Counted from the stretch's first letter, positions 12,501-26,915 are shown. The stretch: DNA of 64,000 bases from Astropecten irregularis (GCA_963971285.1 OZ020246.1:17343217-17407216), one strand, 5' to 3'. The notes: generated by a model not told the origin, from the sequence alone. Program-made: numbers and translations.

Positions 12501-15500
12501 AAAAATTGTTTGGAACAGGATTCGCACCAGCAACCTCCAGGACACTGTACCGGCGTGCCGGTATTTGAGTGGTTTCATGGCTTCTTATTGCCAAACGAAC
12601 AAAGATAACTTACTATCGGTATTAGGGACACTCTCAACATAGGCTGAGGGCTGGATACCTCAGTTGGTAGAGCGCCGGTACGGGGTTCCGGAGCTTGCTG
12701 GTTCGAATTCTGCTCCGGTCAATTTTTCTTTGCATTTTTTCAATGACTTGAAATTAATTTGACGAAAAATGCTTAATAACATTTTTCTTTGAATAAAAGA
12801 ACAAATAAAAATCATTCCTTTTGAATAGTTCCCATCCTGCTTTTTGCTAAGCAATAATTTTCAGCAGTATGAAATCAATTCATTCACACAAATGTCGGTA
12901 CTTGAGTTTAAGAACTCCAATCTTTGATGGGAAAAACAAGAAAAGATGATCAAATCAACCCCATTTATCATTTTCATGAATGAAAAGTTGCCTGATGAAT
13001 AAACAAAACCTACATTCACGATTAATTGCAGTACCCATCACAATATCTGATTCAATTCTTGCCCACTGACCCCAGCTAGCTTGGTGATCTAGTGGTATGG
13101 CATTTGCACTAGTAAGCAGGAAATCATGGGTTCGAATCCCAACCGAGCCAGCGCATGAATTTTTTCACGTGCGCTCAACAAGCACTGAGTACGCAGTGCT
13201 CACCTGTGTCTGTGAAGGGCAAGCCTAATTTGCATTTATAAAACCTACAGGAGCAACTTGCACAATTTAATTTGTGTTATGAGTAAATATCTTTCCTTCC
13301 TCCATGTACTAGCAAATCATTATCAAGAATATGTATTATCAAGAATCAACAATAACAACCTTCTTCTCGGCTGGCATGAACTGGATTCTGAAGACGATGG
13401 GCATGCCAGGAGCAACCTTGTTCCCAATGTCTGGTGGGCTGATGATCTTGAAGTATGGTGAGTCAGCCTGGGACACTTTGACCAGCCTCGAGACCTAGCG
13501 AGACATCAAGCAATACCAGTGAAGTCAATGAACTGTATACTTCTCATAGCTCATGAATGAAACATTTAACTCTTCAATCTTAAAAAAATATAGAAACGGG
13601 GCAAACTATTGGGGCAAGTAGCTCAAACAAAAGTGCAAAAATATTTTGTGTACATCTATCATACTTTGGTAGCATACCGAAATTGAAATCTTCCCAGATT
13701 TACCTAAAACTTTAAGGGTATAAAGATGGTGAAGGTAGAAACATATATTGTTTACATTTTTCTGCCTGAAATGCTGTATTTATCCAGAAAAGAGTAAAAC
13801 CAATGACCAAAAACAATTTCGATCTCCGGAAGATAAAAAATCACAGAGAAAATTTGTTTAAATACCGTGGGCATTTTTCACTGTTTTCTCTAAAAGTTGA
13901 CACCATATGGGACTGGGAATTTCACAGATGACTTTTACTGTATCTTCCTTGATATTTTTGCCCATGAATCTGCATTTCTTTGACAAAAACCAAAGTATGA
14001 TATTACGTTTAAGGGTATGGGGCCTGCTATGTGGATACTCACTTTATCATTGTTCCTGAGGAGCAAGGGTACTTCATAGATTTCATGGGGTTCAAACTGC
14101 TGGAAGACAATCTCTGACGGGAAAGGCTGGAACATGGGCTCATCAATATCTACAACAGAGAACTGTGGAGAGGGAGAATAGCTAGTAACATTTAACCCAC
14201 ATAGGGAGGCTTGGATAGGGTCTGACATCAACTGATGTTAGACCATGGGTTGATTTCACCAAACTCATCGTAACTTACTATCAATCGTAGGACTTTTGAT
14301 GCATTGAAGCCCTGCGTGGGATAGACCCCCTACGATGGGTTATCTTTCGTAACTTGAGTTACAAACGATCACAGGGCTTCGTGAAATTGACCCATGATGA
14401 AGAGGAATCAACACAAGAGGACTCAGTTCTGAGCAATGGCACAGCATTTTGGACGTACCTTCTGATGCGTAGTGTCACCCATGTCCAAGAGTTCAATAAC
14501 CTGTGGTATCCGCATGTCGTGGGTGTTGGCAAGCTTCTCATGTGTGGTCAGTGCCATCTCCTTCATGAAGGAAGATGGTGTCAGCTGTGAAATAAACACA
14601 AAAATCCCAATGAAATGACAGTGATAAGGATACATATACTGTTTTCTCAAAAAGTCTGCACCATATGGGACTGGAAATTTCACAAATGACTTTTACTGTA
14701 TCTTTCTTGATATTTTTGCCCCTTTCTTTGACAAAAACCAAAATATGTAGGGCCAATGATTTTCCGTTTCAGAAAAGGGCAAATTCCGTTTTGAAAAATC
14801 CTGAATTCCGCTTCAGGCTGAAAAAATTCCGTTTCACTTTTTTCAGCACATAAAAATGCATTAAAGAGGGTATTACATTGGTTAATTATTAACAAGCAAA
14901 GAGTCTCAGTTTCATGCTTCAATTCTGTTGTAAGGTTGGGCGGTTTTGAAAGAAATAAAAACTGATAAAACCGTGAGACCATGACTCGGTTAAACCGTAA
15001 AACCGTAAGCTCTGAACAAAAATAATAATAGGCCATACTGAATAGGGGCCTATCGCAAATTGAAATTAACAGACACAGGAACGCTACAACTTGATTCCAA
15101 AGACCACCATTCAGATTACAAAATGATCAAACGAAAAATGAATGGACAAACGAAATAATGAATACACTTAATATTATCCCTAATTACCGGTATAAATTCA
15201 GCGAAAACACTCGCTACATTTGACGTATGTCGTTTAGACTTCGAATTCACGTATCAGACCGCATGGGCAGCCATTTTGTACATGTTAGTCTTGATCCAAG
15301 ATGTTCGATCGCTGTTCATCGTGCGCCCTCACACGACTGATTCACACCATCACGATTACGTACGTAAAAAAAAACGCTTCTAAAGTATTGCAAGGACCAA
15401 GACAAGTCTATTAATTCCGACCGCAACAAACCATGCATCGTGCGATTACACAGCGGAAAATCCACACGGCACACACCGCGTGGTCGCTGTGTAGGCACTA

Positions 15501-16105
15501 GGCACCGTGCGATCGAGATGTGTGTGCCGTTGAGTGAGCTCTGTTGCCCGTGTACGCTGTGTATTTTCTACGCTACAGTACGACGGTGTTTCAGCGATTT
15601 ACGACCGAAAAGGTGGACTTTTCTTTCGCTTTTATTTGCATATCTCTGGGTGCCTTTTGCAGTTATTACAAAGTTCTACGATTTTCAGTATGTTGTATAC
15701 TAAAATATGACTGGAAAATTAAGATTTTATGTTGTCATCTTGAAAATCCAGTTTCCGTTTCAAGGAGCCGATTCCGCGAATTCCGTCCGTTTTCCGCGAT
15801 CGCGGAAAATCAGTGGCCCTAAATATGATATCACCTTAGCCTAAATTGTAGAAACATTCTACCACAATTCACCCAAATTTGGAAAAGCGTATTAACTGGC
15901 ACCAAGATGTCATTTATGCTAGATCATTTATCAGTGGCTTAGATTGGTTCAATCCAGACAACAGGTGTGTACATACTTTAATGTCTTCTGCAGGCCCTCT
16001 GATGAGCTTTGGATTCCTTGGAGCTGTGACTTTGCTGACATAGTCAGGAGTTTCCCCGCAGTCAGTCGCCCGCTGGGCCGTCTGCTTCTCCAAGCCTGTT
16101 GGCAT
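573..16105 (-). CDS. HYDIN: HYDIN axonemal central-pair protein, N-terminal 22 coding exons (3' part outside window)
   Basis: HYDIN is a giant protein of the central-pair C2b projection of motile cilia, built of repeated MSP/ASH-type beta domains. Coding exons, 5' to 3': 16105-15977, 14584-14459, 14162-14043, 13494-13360, 12338-12139, 11719-11595, 11279-11078, 10853-10727, 10312-10037, 9362-9071, 8373-8159, 7541-7441, 7057-6922, 6144-5980, 5160-5008, 4466-4363, 3775-3641, 3253-3109, 2835-2723, 2504-2354, 1598-1449, 701-573. All junctions are AG/GT and all phases agree, giving 1143 open codons. Collinear matches to vertebrate HYDIN include PFPSEIVF, FSTCPVKYP, LYGAAVDANVRLDKN, CDITGRETRLPLR, VIGPTFHF and ALVVDVEGVG. 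The start follows a 5' UTR acceptor at 16131/16132 with a start-stop ATG-TAA just ahead. Vertebrate HYDIN is about 5,100 aa, so roughly 22% is here. Identity is very secure; no frameshift was seen. Confidence 0.95.
1013..1110 (+). repeat. Partial copy of the GGGGCCAATTTCATAGAGCT MITE
   Basis: Left terminus plus part of the interior (CAGTATGCCAGCCAAA), in a HYDIN intron. Confidence 0.65.
1868..2085 (+). mobile_element. MITE (TTAA family), partial
   Basis: Right half only, from the GATCAAAATTGTTTTC core to CTGTACCTTTAAAGG. Confidence 0.65.
2142..2266. mobile_element. GGGCCTGTTTG palindromic MITE, copy 1
   Basis: GGGGCCTGTTTGTTTAACAC to TTAAACAGACAGGCCC; interior GGATCCACGTCCTATGCAGG is shared with 20271. 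Confidence 0.8.
3962..4320 (+). repeat. Two GGGGCCAATTTCATAGAGCT repeats flanking the captured MTBP piece
   Basis: Left copy 3962-4003 and right copy 4115-4320 in the same orientation. The right one runs on into CTTGATCAAATAGGATTACC, as in the full copy at 35845, but lacks the terminal inverted end. Confidence 0.75.
4003..4115 (+). pseudogene. Captured MTBP fragment (95 nt of exon plus 18 nt of intron) in a HYDIN intron
   Basis: This segment matches MTBP bases 32782-32670 (minus strand) over 113 positions with four substitutions and no gap. It covers most of the exon 32825-32688, the GTGAGT donor and the next intronic bases, so it was copied from DNA, not spliced RNA. Both sides abut copies of the CCAATTTCATAGAGCTGCTT repeat. 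It sits in the HYDIN intron between exons 4466-4363 and 3775-3641, in opposite orientation to HYDIN. Confidence 0.9.
5264..5380. mobile_element. GGGGTCGATTTCAC palindromic MITE, copy 1
   Basis: GGGGTCGATTTCACGAAGCC to GGTGAAATCGACCCC, about 117 bp; interior CTCGAGTTACGAAGGATAAC. Inverted relative to the next three copies. Confidence 0.8.
5535..5850. mobile_element. Related GGGGCTAATTTCATGAAGCT MITE
   Basis: Ends GGGGCTAATTTCATGAAGCT and ATCTCTATGAAATGGTCCCC; internal CTTGCTCAATAT/AAACAAACCACCATT. Relatives at 25821-26055 and 63806-64000. Confidence 0.7.
7781..8132 (+). mobile_element. TTAA-flanked ~350 bp MITE, complete copy (reference for the family)
   Basis: Ends TTAAAGGTAATATCATACTT and CAAAGTATGATAGACCTTTAA; interior carries CTTTTTGAGAAAACAGTG, a GATCTTTTAAAAGATC-like core in many copies and GTATGTTTCTACCA. 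The flanking TTAA suggests a piggyBac- or Kolobok-type target. At least fifteen copies lie in this window; partial ones not listed separately are at 6540-6700, 14640-14747, 34490-34760 and inside the inverted arms at 43520 and 44240. Confidence 0.85.
8515..8640. repeat. CAAGTCAAGTCA simple repeat
   Basis: Imperfect runs of AAGTC/CAAGTCA in a HYDIN intron. Confidence 0.8.
8791..8944. repeat. Long near-perfect palindrome in a HYDIN intron
   Basis: GATCATCGCTAAAGCCCAAA pairs with TTTGGGCTTTAGCGATGATC across a ~60 bp middle that also pairs; GGGACAGATTTCACT and AGTGAAATGGGCCC close the ends. A MITE able to fold fully. Confidence 0.85.
9742..9962. repeat. 220 bp inverted repeat in a HYDIN intron
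   Basis: Left arm TTCAGAAGGTC...GAGAAGGAGCGGTGAGAGA pairs with right TCTCTCACCGTTCCTTCTCA...CCTTCTGAA. CCAGTGTGCTCTGGCC and GGCCAGAGCACACTGG pair perfectly. The centre (GTGCCAGACT / AGTCTGGCA) also pairs, so nearly the whole unit folds. Confidence 0.85.
10925..11077. repeat. Dispersed ATCTGAA-rich repeat abutting a HYDIN splice donor
   Basis: AATATCTGAAAACAACTGACAG, ACTCT(A/G)AAAATCTCC, TTTTGTA(T/C)AC and TCATC(C/T)CTGTAT are shared with 38600-38770 in an MTBP intron. It runs up to the donor of exon 11279-11078. Confidence 0.65.
12590..12740 (+). mobile_element. tRNA-like SINE, forward copy (HYDIN intron)
   Basis: Leader CCAAACGAACAAAGATAA, then A-box TCAGTTGGTAGAGCG and B-box GGTTCGAATTC, then TTTTTCTTTG. 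A second, inverted head (GGATTCGCACCAGCAACCTC) lies 60 bases upstream at 12517, giving a head-to-head pair. Confidence 0.75.
13080..13152 (+). pseudogene. tRNA-like sequence (possible tRNA pseudogene or SINE head)
   Basis: GCTTGGTGATCTAGTGGTAT begins and GGGTTCGAATCCCAACCGAG ends; GCTTGGT pairs with ACCGAGC as a 7 bp acceptor stem and the T-arm is normal. The anticodon arm is irregular (8-base loop), so it is probably not functional. Confidence 0.45.
13657..14012 (-). mobile_element. MITE (TTAA family), near-complete
   Basis: Reads ATCATACTTTGGTAGCATAC to CAAAGTATGATATTACG in reverse orientation, ending 31 bases from a HYDIN splice donor. Confidence 0.8.
14247..14392. mobile_element. GGGGTCGATTTCAC palindromic MITE, copy 2
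   Basis: GGGTTGATTTCACCAAACTC to GTGAAATTGACCC; HYDIN intron. Confidence 0.8.
14748..15821. mobile_element. 1.07 kb non-autonomous DNA transposon in HYDIN intron 1, hAT-like ends
   Basis: Ends TAGGGCCAATGATTTTCCG and CGGAAAATCAGTGGCCCTA. AAATATG flanks both sides (14741-14747 and 15821-15827, the last base shared with the terminus). It splits a MITE of the TTAA-flanked family, whose halves read continuously across it. Subterminal TTCCGTTTC repeats are seen at both ends. No transposase. Confidence 0.75.
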
Positions 16106-16131
16106 GCTGTTGAATTTTACTTTACATGTAT
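16106..16131 (-). other. HYDIN: HYDIN 5' UTR tail in exon 2, with minimal start-stop uORF
   Basis: The first coding exon is preceded by an acceptor ending TTTTGCAG at 16132, leaving 26 nt of 5' UTR before the start codon at 16105. Within those nt is ATACATGTAAAG, an ATG followed directly by TAA (16127-16122). Start-stop elements are known to stall ribosomes and lower translation; that it works here is inference. Confidence 0.55.
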
Positions 16132-16834
16132 CTGCAAAAGTAATGATTTACTTCATTAATTTGACACAAAGTTGCTACATCAATTACTGTATCGTGTTTG
16201 ATTTTTAAAACTTTTGCCGCTTTTGTTCACAAGTAAAACCTGAATGAGAAAACCTTTTACATGTCATTAACTTATTGCGAAAGCAAGTCAAGTTATTTAG
16301 ACTCCTTTAATAGTAAATTGTGGCATGTGGACTTGAATATGTTTTATGCTTTGACTTTGAGGTTAAATTTCTTATACCGAGCCTTGCCATAAATACTGCA
16401 ATCAGTGCAATGGCAAAGGGAATGGCCTATTTCTTCATAATTTTGCTTTAATTAGGCCCTATCATTAGTTGTTAGCTGCAGCATTCAAAGTCAAACACAA
16501 AGTTTAATTGAACACCTGAACTTATGTCATAAATAATGATCTTGAAATAAGTCTAACTTTAGCCCTAGTTTGTTTAGACTAGCCTACTTAATTTATTATG
16601 AAGGAACGTTAGGGCCTAATATTTAATAAAGCCAAAGGCTCTCGTAATTAATTCCAAGCATGCCAAGCATTTTATTTCTTATTCCTGTTGGGGGCACTGA
16701 GTAGGGCCTACCACCATCATGGCCGTGATGAGCGCAACATCTGAACTTTTTAAACTGCACGATTTCATACCAGCCAATCAGCCATGCAATTTCAATTCCC
16801 CTGCGAAATGTTATTTTTTAGAATTGCACAGTAA

Positions 16835-16977
16835 GGGTGCATTCGTTTAGCTCACCCGGGTCGACACCAGTCAACCTCGTCCCCATTCTCTCACTTGTTT
16901 TGTGCAGTAGGCCTATAGCACGACCGTTCCCAGTAAGGGCTGACCCGTGTTAGCCTAATTCCTAAACGAATGCACCC
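16835..16977 (+). mobile_element. GGGTGCATTCGTTTAGC MITE, copy 1
   Basis: GGGTGCATTCGTTTAGCTC to CCTAAACGAATGCACCC, ~143 bp, in HYDIN 5' UTR intron. Confidence 0.85.
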
Positions 16978-17239
16978 AAAGGCAAAGATTTCCAGCACAA
17001 TATGAATATTTGAACTGTGACTGTGTGTAATTTTGATGTCGCATCCCGGCCCCTTTCGTTCCTGTTTCCAGTCCAAGGCACATTAATGCTTAACCGTCTC
17101 CAAACTACATTTCATTTCAAATCAAAGTTTTCACAGACGTTATGCTCGGGGCCGTGGAGCTCGCCAATTCACACATAGTGTGCAGTGCCAGTTAAATACT
17201 GCCAGGACTGCCTGGTTAGTCAGTTGGCAGTGGGTGCCA

Positions 17240-18636
17240 GTCAACTCGGTCCGTAACCAACTCGGTCCGAGTCAACTCGGTCCGTGACCAACTCGGTCCG
17301 AGACCAACTCGGTCCGAAGCCAACTCGGTCCGTGGCCAACTCGGTCCGTGGCCAACTCGGTCCGAGGCCAACTCGGTCCGCACAGCGAAAAATTCCCCAT
17401 ATGCACTGTAACACGGATGGAAACAGTGCCATGTGTAAAAAGCGCCGCGCTGATTGGTCAACGCGCGAGGCCGTGCTCGTGACGTCACGGAAACCATGTG
17501 CTGGCCCAACTCGTTACGCACGCACGCAGGGCCGTTGCAGACACGTACGGGGCACGCATTACGCGATGTGCCTATTCAAACACACGCGGTGTACGACTAC
17601 GCAACGATCAACAGTCGGCCGTACGACATCTCCGGCTGACCATGCAATTCTATGCATATTCATGTGGCGCTCTCAGCATACACAACCAATAGACCCAACA
17701 CACGTTATATGAATATTCAATGACCCAACAATCACACTCAGACGTTGGCGCGGTTTCGCGGTAAAATGACAACAAAAATACAGCTCACCAAAGTTCAAAT
17801 ACGATCGCGGTGTCCGTGAGTTCTCGAACGTCGGGTGAAACCACCAAAAATGGTCAAAAGGTCGAAGAAATGTACAAATTTATATGTTTTTGGTACCATT
17901 CGAAAGATCGTGGCGAGGTCTGTCGAAGTAACTATGGTTAGAGTGGGCATCGCTGAGTATGTGCCCATGCGCGTCAGTTTCATTCATGAAAACTTCCATT
18001 TTTGGTCAGTGCGATGACGTCACATAATGAGATGATCGGGACGCCCTCTTGTGACCGTTTCGTGCCAATTCGTGTAAGGGATTTTTCGCTGTGGTCCGTG
18101 ACCAACTCGGTCCGTAACCAACTCGGTCTGTGACCAACTCGGTCCCTATGGGAAAACGTACACAAACAAGAATCCATGCAGTTTGCAGCAGCAGTGTACA
18201 ACATGTAGGCTACTTGCATTGGTAATTAATGTTTTTTTAATGTCATCATAACATAATATGTTTTGCTTGTGGCTGAAACCGTGAAGAAATAAATTATGTC
18301 TTATTATGTTGATACCATATTTATTTGATAAAATGGCACAATACAATTTTAATTAAAATATTAATTAAATTATACACGAAGTCAAATGCCTTATGAAAAC
18401 GTGCTTTTTATGTTTAAAATATATCAATCAATTAATGAATAATAATGATGATTGTTTTTGCGTGCATTTTCCCATAGCAGGGACCGAGTTGGTCACGGAC
18501 CGAGTTGGTTACGGACCGAGTTAGCCTCGGACCGAGTTGGTTACGGACCGAGTTGGTCATGGACCGAGTTGGTTACGGACCGAGTTGGTCACGGGCCGAG
18601 TTGACTCGGACCGAGTTGGTTACGGACCGAGTTGAC
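17240..18636. mobile_element. Fold-back (TU-like) element with 15-16 bp outer repeat arrays
   Basis: The left arm (17240-17380, resuming 18094-18147) is a tandem array of CAACTCGGTCCG plus a 3-4 base linker. The right arm (18481-18636) is the same array inverted, and the outermost four units match in order between the ends. Inner flanks also mirror each other (CCCTATGGGAAAA against TTTTCCCATAGCAGGG). The 333 bp centre is AT-rich with no ORF. Sea urchin TU elements have this architecture. The left arm is split by a 713 bp insertion. Confidence 0.8.
17381..18093. mobile_element. 713 bp non-autonomous element inserted in the fold-back arm, 5 bp TSD
   Basis: Ends are CACAGCGAAAAAT and ATTTTTCGCTGTG. 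GTCCG stands directly before the left end and directly after the right end, a 5 bp target duplication. It interrupts the outer array of the fold-back element and is therefore younger. No transposase ORF was seen. A relative is at 21674. Confidence 0.75.
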
Positions 18637-18800
18637 CTGAAACCTTGGCAGTCGCCGCAGTGTGGTGCGGCGGCGACGAAGTCGGCAGTGCCGGATGCCG
18701 TAACGTGGTTTGATTTTACAGGACAGACTTCATTTTACAAATAAATGTAACTGCTTAAATTAGCTTTCATAAGGGGAAGGATAAGTGATATCCAACTTAC

Positions 18801-18880
18801 TCTTATCAAAAATATTTGCCGAAGAGCATCACAAAAAGTTAACGATGTCTGCATAAACACTTCGCCATCTTGTTTTCAGG
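18801..18880 (-). other. HYDIN: Predicted HYDIN 5' UTR exon 1
   Basis: The acceptor before the HYDIN start shows that an upstream non-coding exon exists. The best candidate donor found upstream on the minus strand is AAGA|GTAAGTTGG at 18801/18800. Just 5' of it is CAAGATGGCGAA (18872-18861), a YY1-type motif often found at transcription starts. The ATG in that motif would open a 9-codon uORF ending at 18839. The 5' limit is a guess, and no transcript evidence is available. Confidence 0.35.
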
Positions 18881-18887
18881 CGATCGG

Positions 18888-18900
18888 GTTGTCAAGGAAC
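18888..18900. promoter_or_regulatory. RFX X-box-like site upstream of HYDIN
   Basis: GTTGTCAAGGAAC fits the relaxed X-box consensus RYYNYY-N(1-3)-RRNRAC with a 1-base spacer. RFX factors bind such imperfect palindromes close to the start of motile-cilia genes, and HYDIN is a classical ciliary gene. The site lies only tens of bases upstream of the predicted UTR exon. A single relaxed match can occur by chance, so position and target type carry most of the weight. Confidence 0.45.
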
Positions 18901-19542
18901 GTATCCCGTAAAGTGTTCCTAACATGTTTCCTATTGGCCAATATTTCCCGAAGCTTCTATATTCACCAATGAAAACTTTCGTTACATAGTTTCTGTTACC
19001 AGATGTTATTTAAAAACTTTAAGTCTAGTTCCCAAATTACGTCCTATCCCTACGTGCATACTGCTACATCCATTACAGCGGGATTCTGACTATTTACGCG
19101 GAACAATTTTGGTATAGTTGTTCGCCTTGATAACTTTTATATGTCGTCTGCTTCCTAAGCTTTGGATGGATAAAGTTCCTGTATGCACTAGGCCTATTTA
19201 GTATTTACATTTATTTAATTTCTCGGGAAGAACAAGTAACAACGCACAAGAACAATAATTAACAAGTTCAGTAGAACAGGACAAAAAACAAATACAATAA
19301 CTACATCCAATCTGCAGCTCCCGAAGGATTGCCCAAAAGAAATTAATTCTGAGGGGCTCTCCAGACTAATTGAATTACATAAATATAAATGAATATAGAT
19401 AATCATAAATAACAAATAATTCAAATAATAATAAATGCAAAAAATAACCAGAATTCATAATGATAAAGCAAAGGGGCTCTTCCGACTGACTGCCTTTGAA
19501 AAAGATCCTCAGGATCGAAACGCACCAGCTAGGCCGGCCTCT

Positions 19543-19909
19543 TAAAGGTATAGTATCATACTTTGGTTTTTGTCAAAGAAATACAGATTCGTGGGCACAA
19601 ATATCAAGGAGGATACAATAAAAGTAATATGTGAAAATTTCAGTCCCATGCGTTGCCCACTTTTTGAGAAAACAGTGAAAAACGGCCACTAGTATTTCTT
19701 AAGTCTTTTCTCTTTTTTTTTTGATCTTTTAAAAGATCAAAAAGATTTTCGGTCGTTGTTTTACACATTTCTGGATACCATTTCAGGCAGAAAAATGTTG
19801 ACGGATGTTTCTACCACCACTATCTTCAAACCTTGTAAGTTATAGGTAAATCTGTGAACATTTATGTTTTGGTTTCTTACCAAAGCATGATATATATATA
19901 CTACCTTTA
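19543..19909 (+). mobile_element. MITE (TTAA family), complete
   Basis: TTAAAGGTATAGTATCATAC to TACTACCTTTAA, in the HYDIN-PRELID3 intergenic region, beside a fragment of the GGAGGGCCTGACGCG repeat (19480-19540). Confidence 0.8.
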
Positions 19910-20270
19910 ACTTTAAGCATTTGATATAATTTTTATTTCAGGTCATTTTGGATGATGAGCAGTTTGCAGCAGTTAATACAGGGAATAATGGCTTTAAAGG
20001 AAATCAATAAGTTAATGAAGAATTCATTATTCAAATAAATGACATGAATTCATTATAAACCCCTCAAAAAAGTTCCGCAACTGAAGCCTGAGGGACGACA
20101 TCCCTGATCCTGCCACCAATGATGATACAATATAATTTTTTTATGTGGTGATATACACGTAGTACCGTAGCCACAGGTTTTTTTTATTTAACTCTTTTTT
20201 TAAAACTCTATGACCATATCGTATTAAAATAGGCATAATTAGTATTAAATAGACCTAATTAACACTAAGC

Positions 20271-20381
20271 CGGGCCTGTTTGATTAATGCAAAGGATCCC
20301 TGATTTTGGGATCCACGTCCTATGCAGGGTACGCTAAAACGGGATCCGGACCGCAGGATTCGCTATAAACAAACAGGCCCT
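20271..20381. mobile_element. GGGCCTGTTTG palindromic MITE, copy 2
   Basis: CGGGCCTGTTTGATTAATGC to ATAAACAAACAGGCCC, between HYDIN and PRELID3. A decayed third copy ends with AAATAAACAGGCCC near 38168. Confidence 0.8.
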
Positions 20382-21013
20382 AAAAAAATCACATCCAACA
20401 TCTATCTTTAGTAAATGGGAGACTTTTGAGACGTTGGCGGCAGCAGACTTAGGTCTTTTTTCTAGCTTCAAGTGAACACAAAGTCTGGAAATCTGCTGGT
20501 AAAACAAAATCGGGGGTTTTCATGATACCTTAGGGTAACAACTTCCGAGAAAATGAAAATAAACAGTCGCGTTTATTTCAGACCCACCCCGCCCCCACGA
20601 AAAAGAAAAGAAAAGAAAAGTTAGGCCTAGATAATTATGGCGGATGTGCATAGTCGTGATGAAACTTGGGGCACTACGTCGTTCCCATAAGCCCGTGTTA
20701 TCTTGTGCATAGTGATCAATGGAGATCAATGATAGTGATCTTGTGTACACTGGGCATGAGAACGAGGTTGCTCTGACGCAATAGCCAAAGAAATTAAATC
20801 CCGTACCTTTGAGTGTGTTTTCCTCATAATAGCATACAGGCACCAGTCTATTTTATTCGTGACGTACCGTTTCCCAGTATCTCACGCAACCGAATGAGCG
20901 TGAGTTTACGCAACGTGATATGTGCCGGTGATCTCTATCGAGTGTGGTTGTGGAGGGACTGAAGTGAAGATAACTTATTTTAATTTAAAGAATCAAAGAA
21001 GAGCATTTTAGTC

Positions 21014-25641
<4,628 letters not shown>

Positions 25642-25820
25642 TGCTGACCCACCCCCACCCTCAACACTCCCTGAGGGTGGGGGAGAAGGCAAAGTATGCA
25701 AAATGCCTGATCTTAAGCAACAACAACAGCAACAACAACAAAACATACCAATAAGCCTTATAACAGTTAGCAGCAGAGTATGGTACGGGCTCCAATTTGA
25801 TTCTTCATGGGATGGCACCT

Positions 25821-26055
25821 GGGGCCAATTTTTAATGGAGCTTTGTTAAGCACCAAAAAAACAAACTTAGCACAAAGCACAAAATGTCTTGCTCAATAAA
25901 ACAAACCACCATTAAAAATTCCATTTGATATTTATGGCCAGCAAACTACAGCCAAAGAACAATCACAAGTGATACACAACACATGGACATTTGGGTGTTA
26001 ATCGTGTTTTCATGAAGACAGAAATTGTTGGTGCTGCTAAGCAGGACTTTGGAAT
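25821..26055 (+). mobile_element. MITE of the 5535 type in PRELID3 3' UTR
   Basis: GGGGCCAATTTTTAATGGAG to TTGGAATTGGCCCC, with AAACAAACCACCATT and GTGATACACAACA inside; it lies 180 bases after the stop codon, so it is probably in the mRNA. Confidence 0.7.
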
Positions 26056-26481
26056 TGGCCCCAGATGGGATTTTTTTTCTGGGCATATACCTTGTCATGC
26101 CGTTACCTCTGTGAAGTTCAATATTTGCATATTTTGTGAAGTCTCAAGTGTGATATCTTCTATGCACACCGTCGAAGTTGGTGCTCACAGTGTGTGGTTT
26201 ATTGAATTTTTTTATATTTTTTTTTTGGGGGGGGGGGGGGGGTTGAAGCTGCCAAATATGTTCCTTCCCATAATATAATGTAATAATAGAGATTTACTGT
26301 TACCCGACTGCTGTTTCATGAGTTACATTTATTTAATAAGGTTTAATAGTACCCATGTCTCGAGTACTTGAATTCTGTCGCTGTTTCATGATTGTATTTA
26401 TGTAATGAAGACTTTGTCTTTGACAGCACAGAATACGGTAATGGACCTTAATGGATTATGAACCATGTTTTTATCAATCAA

Positions 26482-26487
26482 ATTAAA
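26482..26487 (+). other. Possible PRELID3 poly(A) signal (ATTAAA)
   Basis: ATTAAA lies about 840 bases after the PRELID3 stop. A canonical AATAAA occurs only much later, at 28397-28402, so a long 3' UTR is also possible. Confidence 0.25.
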
Positions 26488-26915
26488 GCACACTAGGCAA
26501 TGTGTATCCGTCTTCCATGCTGTAATAAGGCCTTTTCAAGTGATGCTAAAAAAACTCGCAAGGCTTGCAAGTTTTTCTCATATTTGAGAAATTTCTCAAG
26601 GATTCACGAGGTACATCGGTCACTCTCATGCATTGGTGTCCTTTCACACGATGACACTTTTGTAAAATTTTTCAAACATGAGAAAAACTTGAAACTTTGA
26701 AAGAAATTGCGAGTTTTTTATCATAGTGTGATAATGCCTTTACATTTCATTTGCTTACACATTCTTTGTTCATAGGGCTGCAATGCACTCACATTTGCTG
26801 TTAGATACAAAAACATTTTGATTTAAACAAATGTCTATTTGAAGTAATATATGATAGACATTTGTGTATTGATTTTGAACCAACATTGTTTTCCTAATGT
26901 ACAAGTATGTGATAA

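Noticed and set aside
17216-17521. Repetitive ORF reading ELATDRVG / GLGPSW units
   Set aside because: It is translation of the 16 bp fold-back array, which keeps frame over three units.
20520-20843. 107-codon minus-strand ORF upstream of PRELID3
   Set aside because: No homology; spans simple AAAAG repeats and likely promoter sequence.
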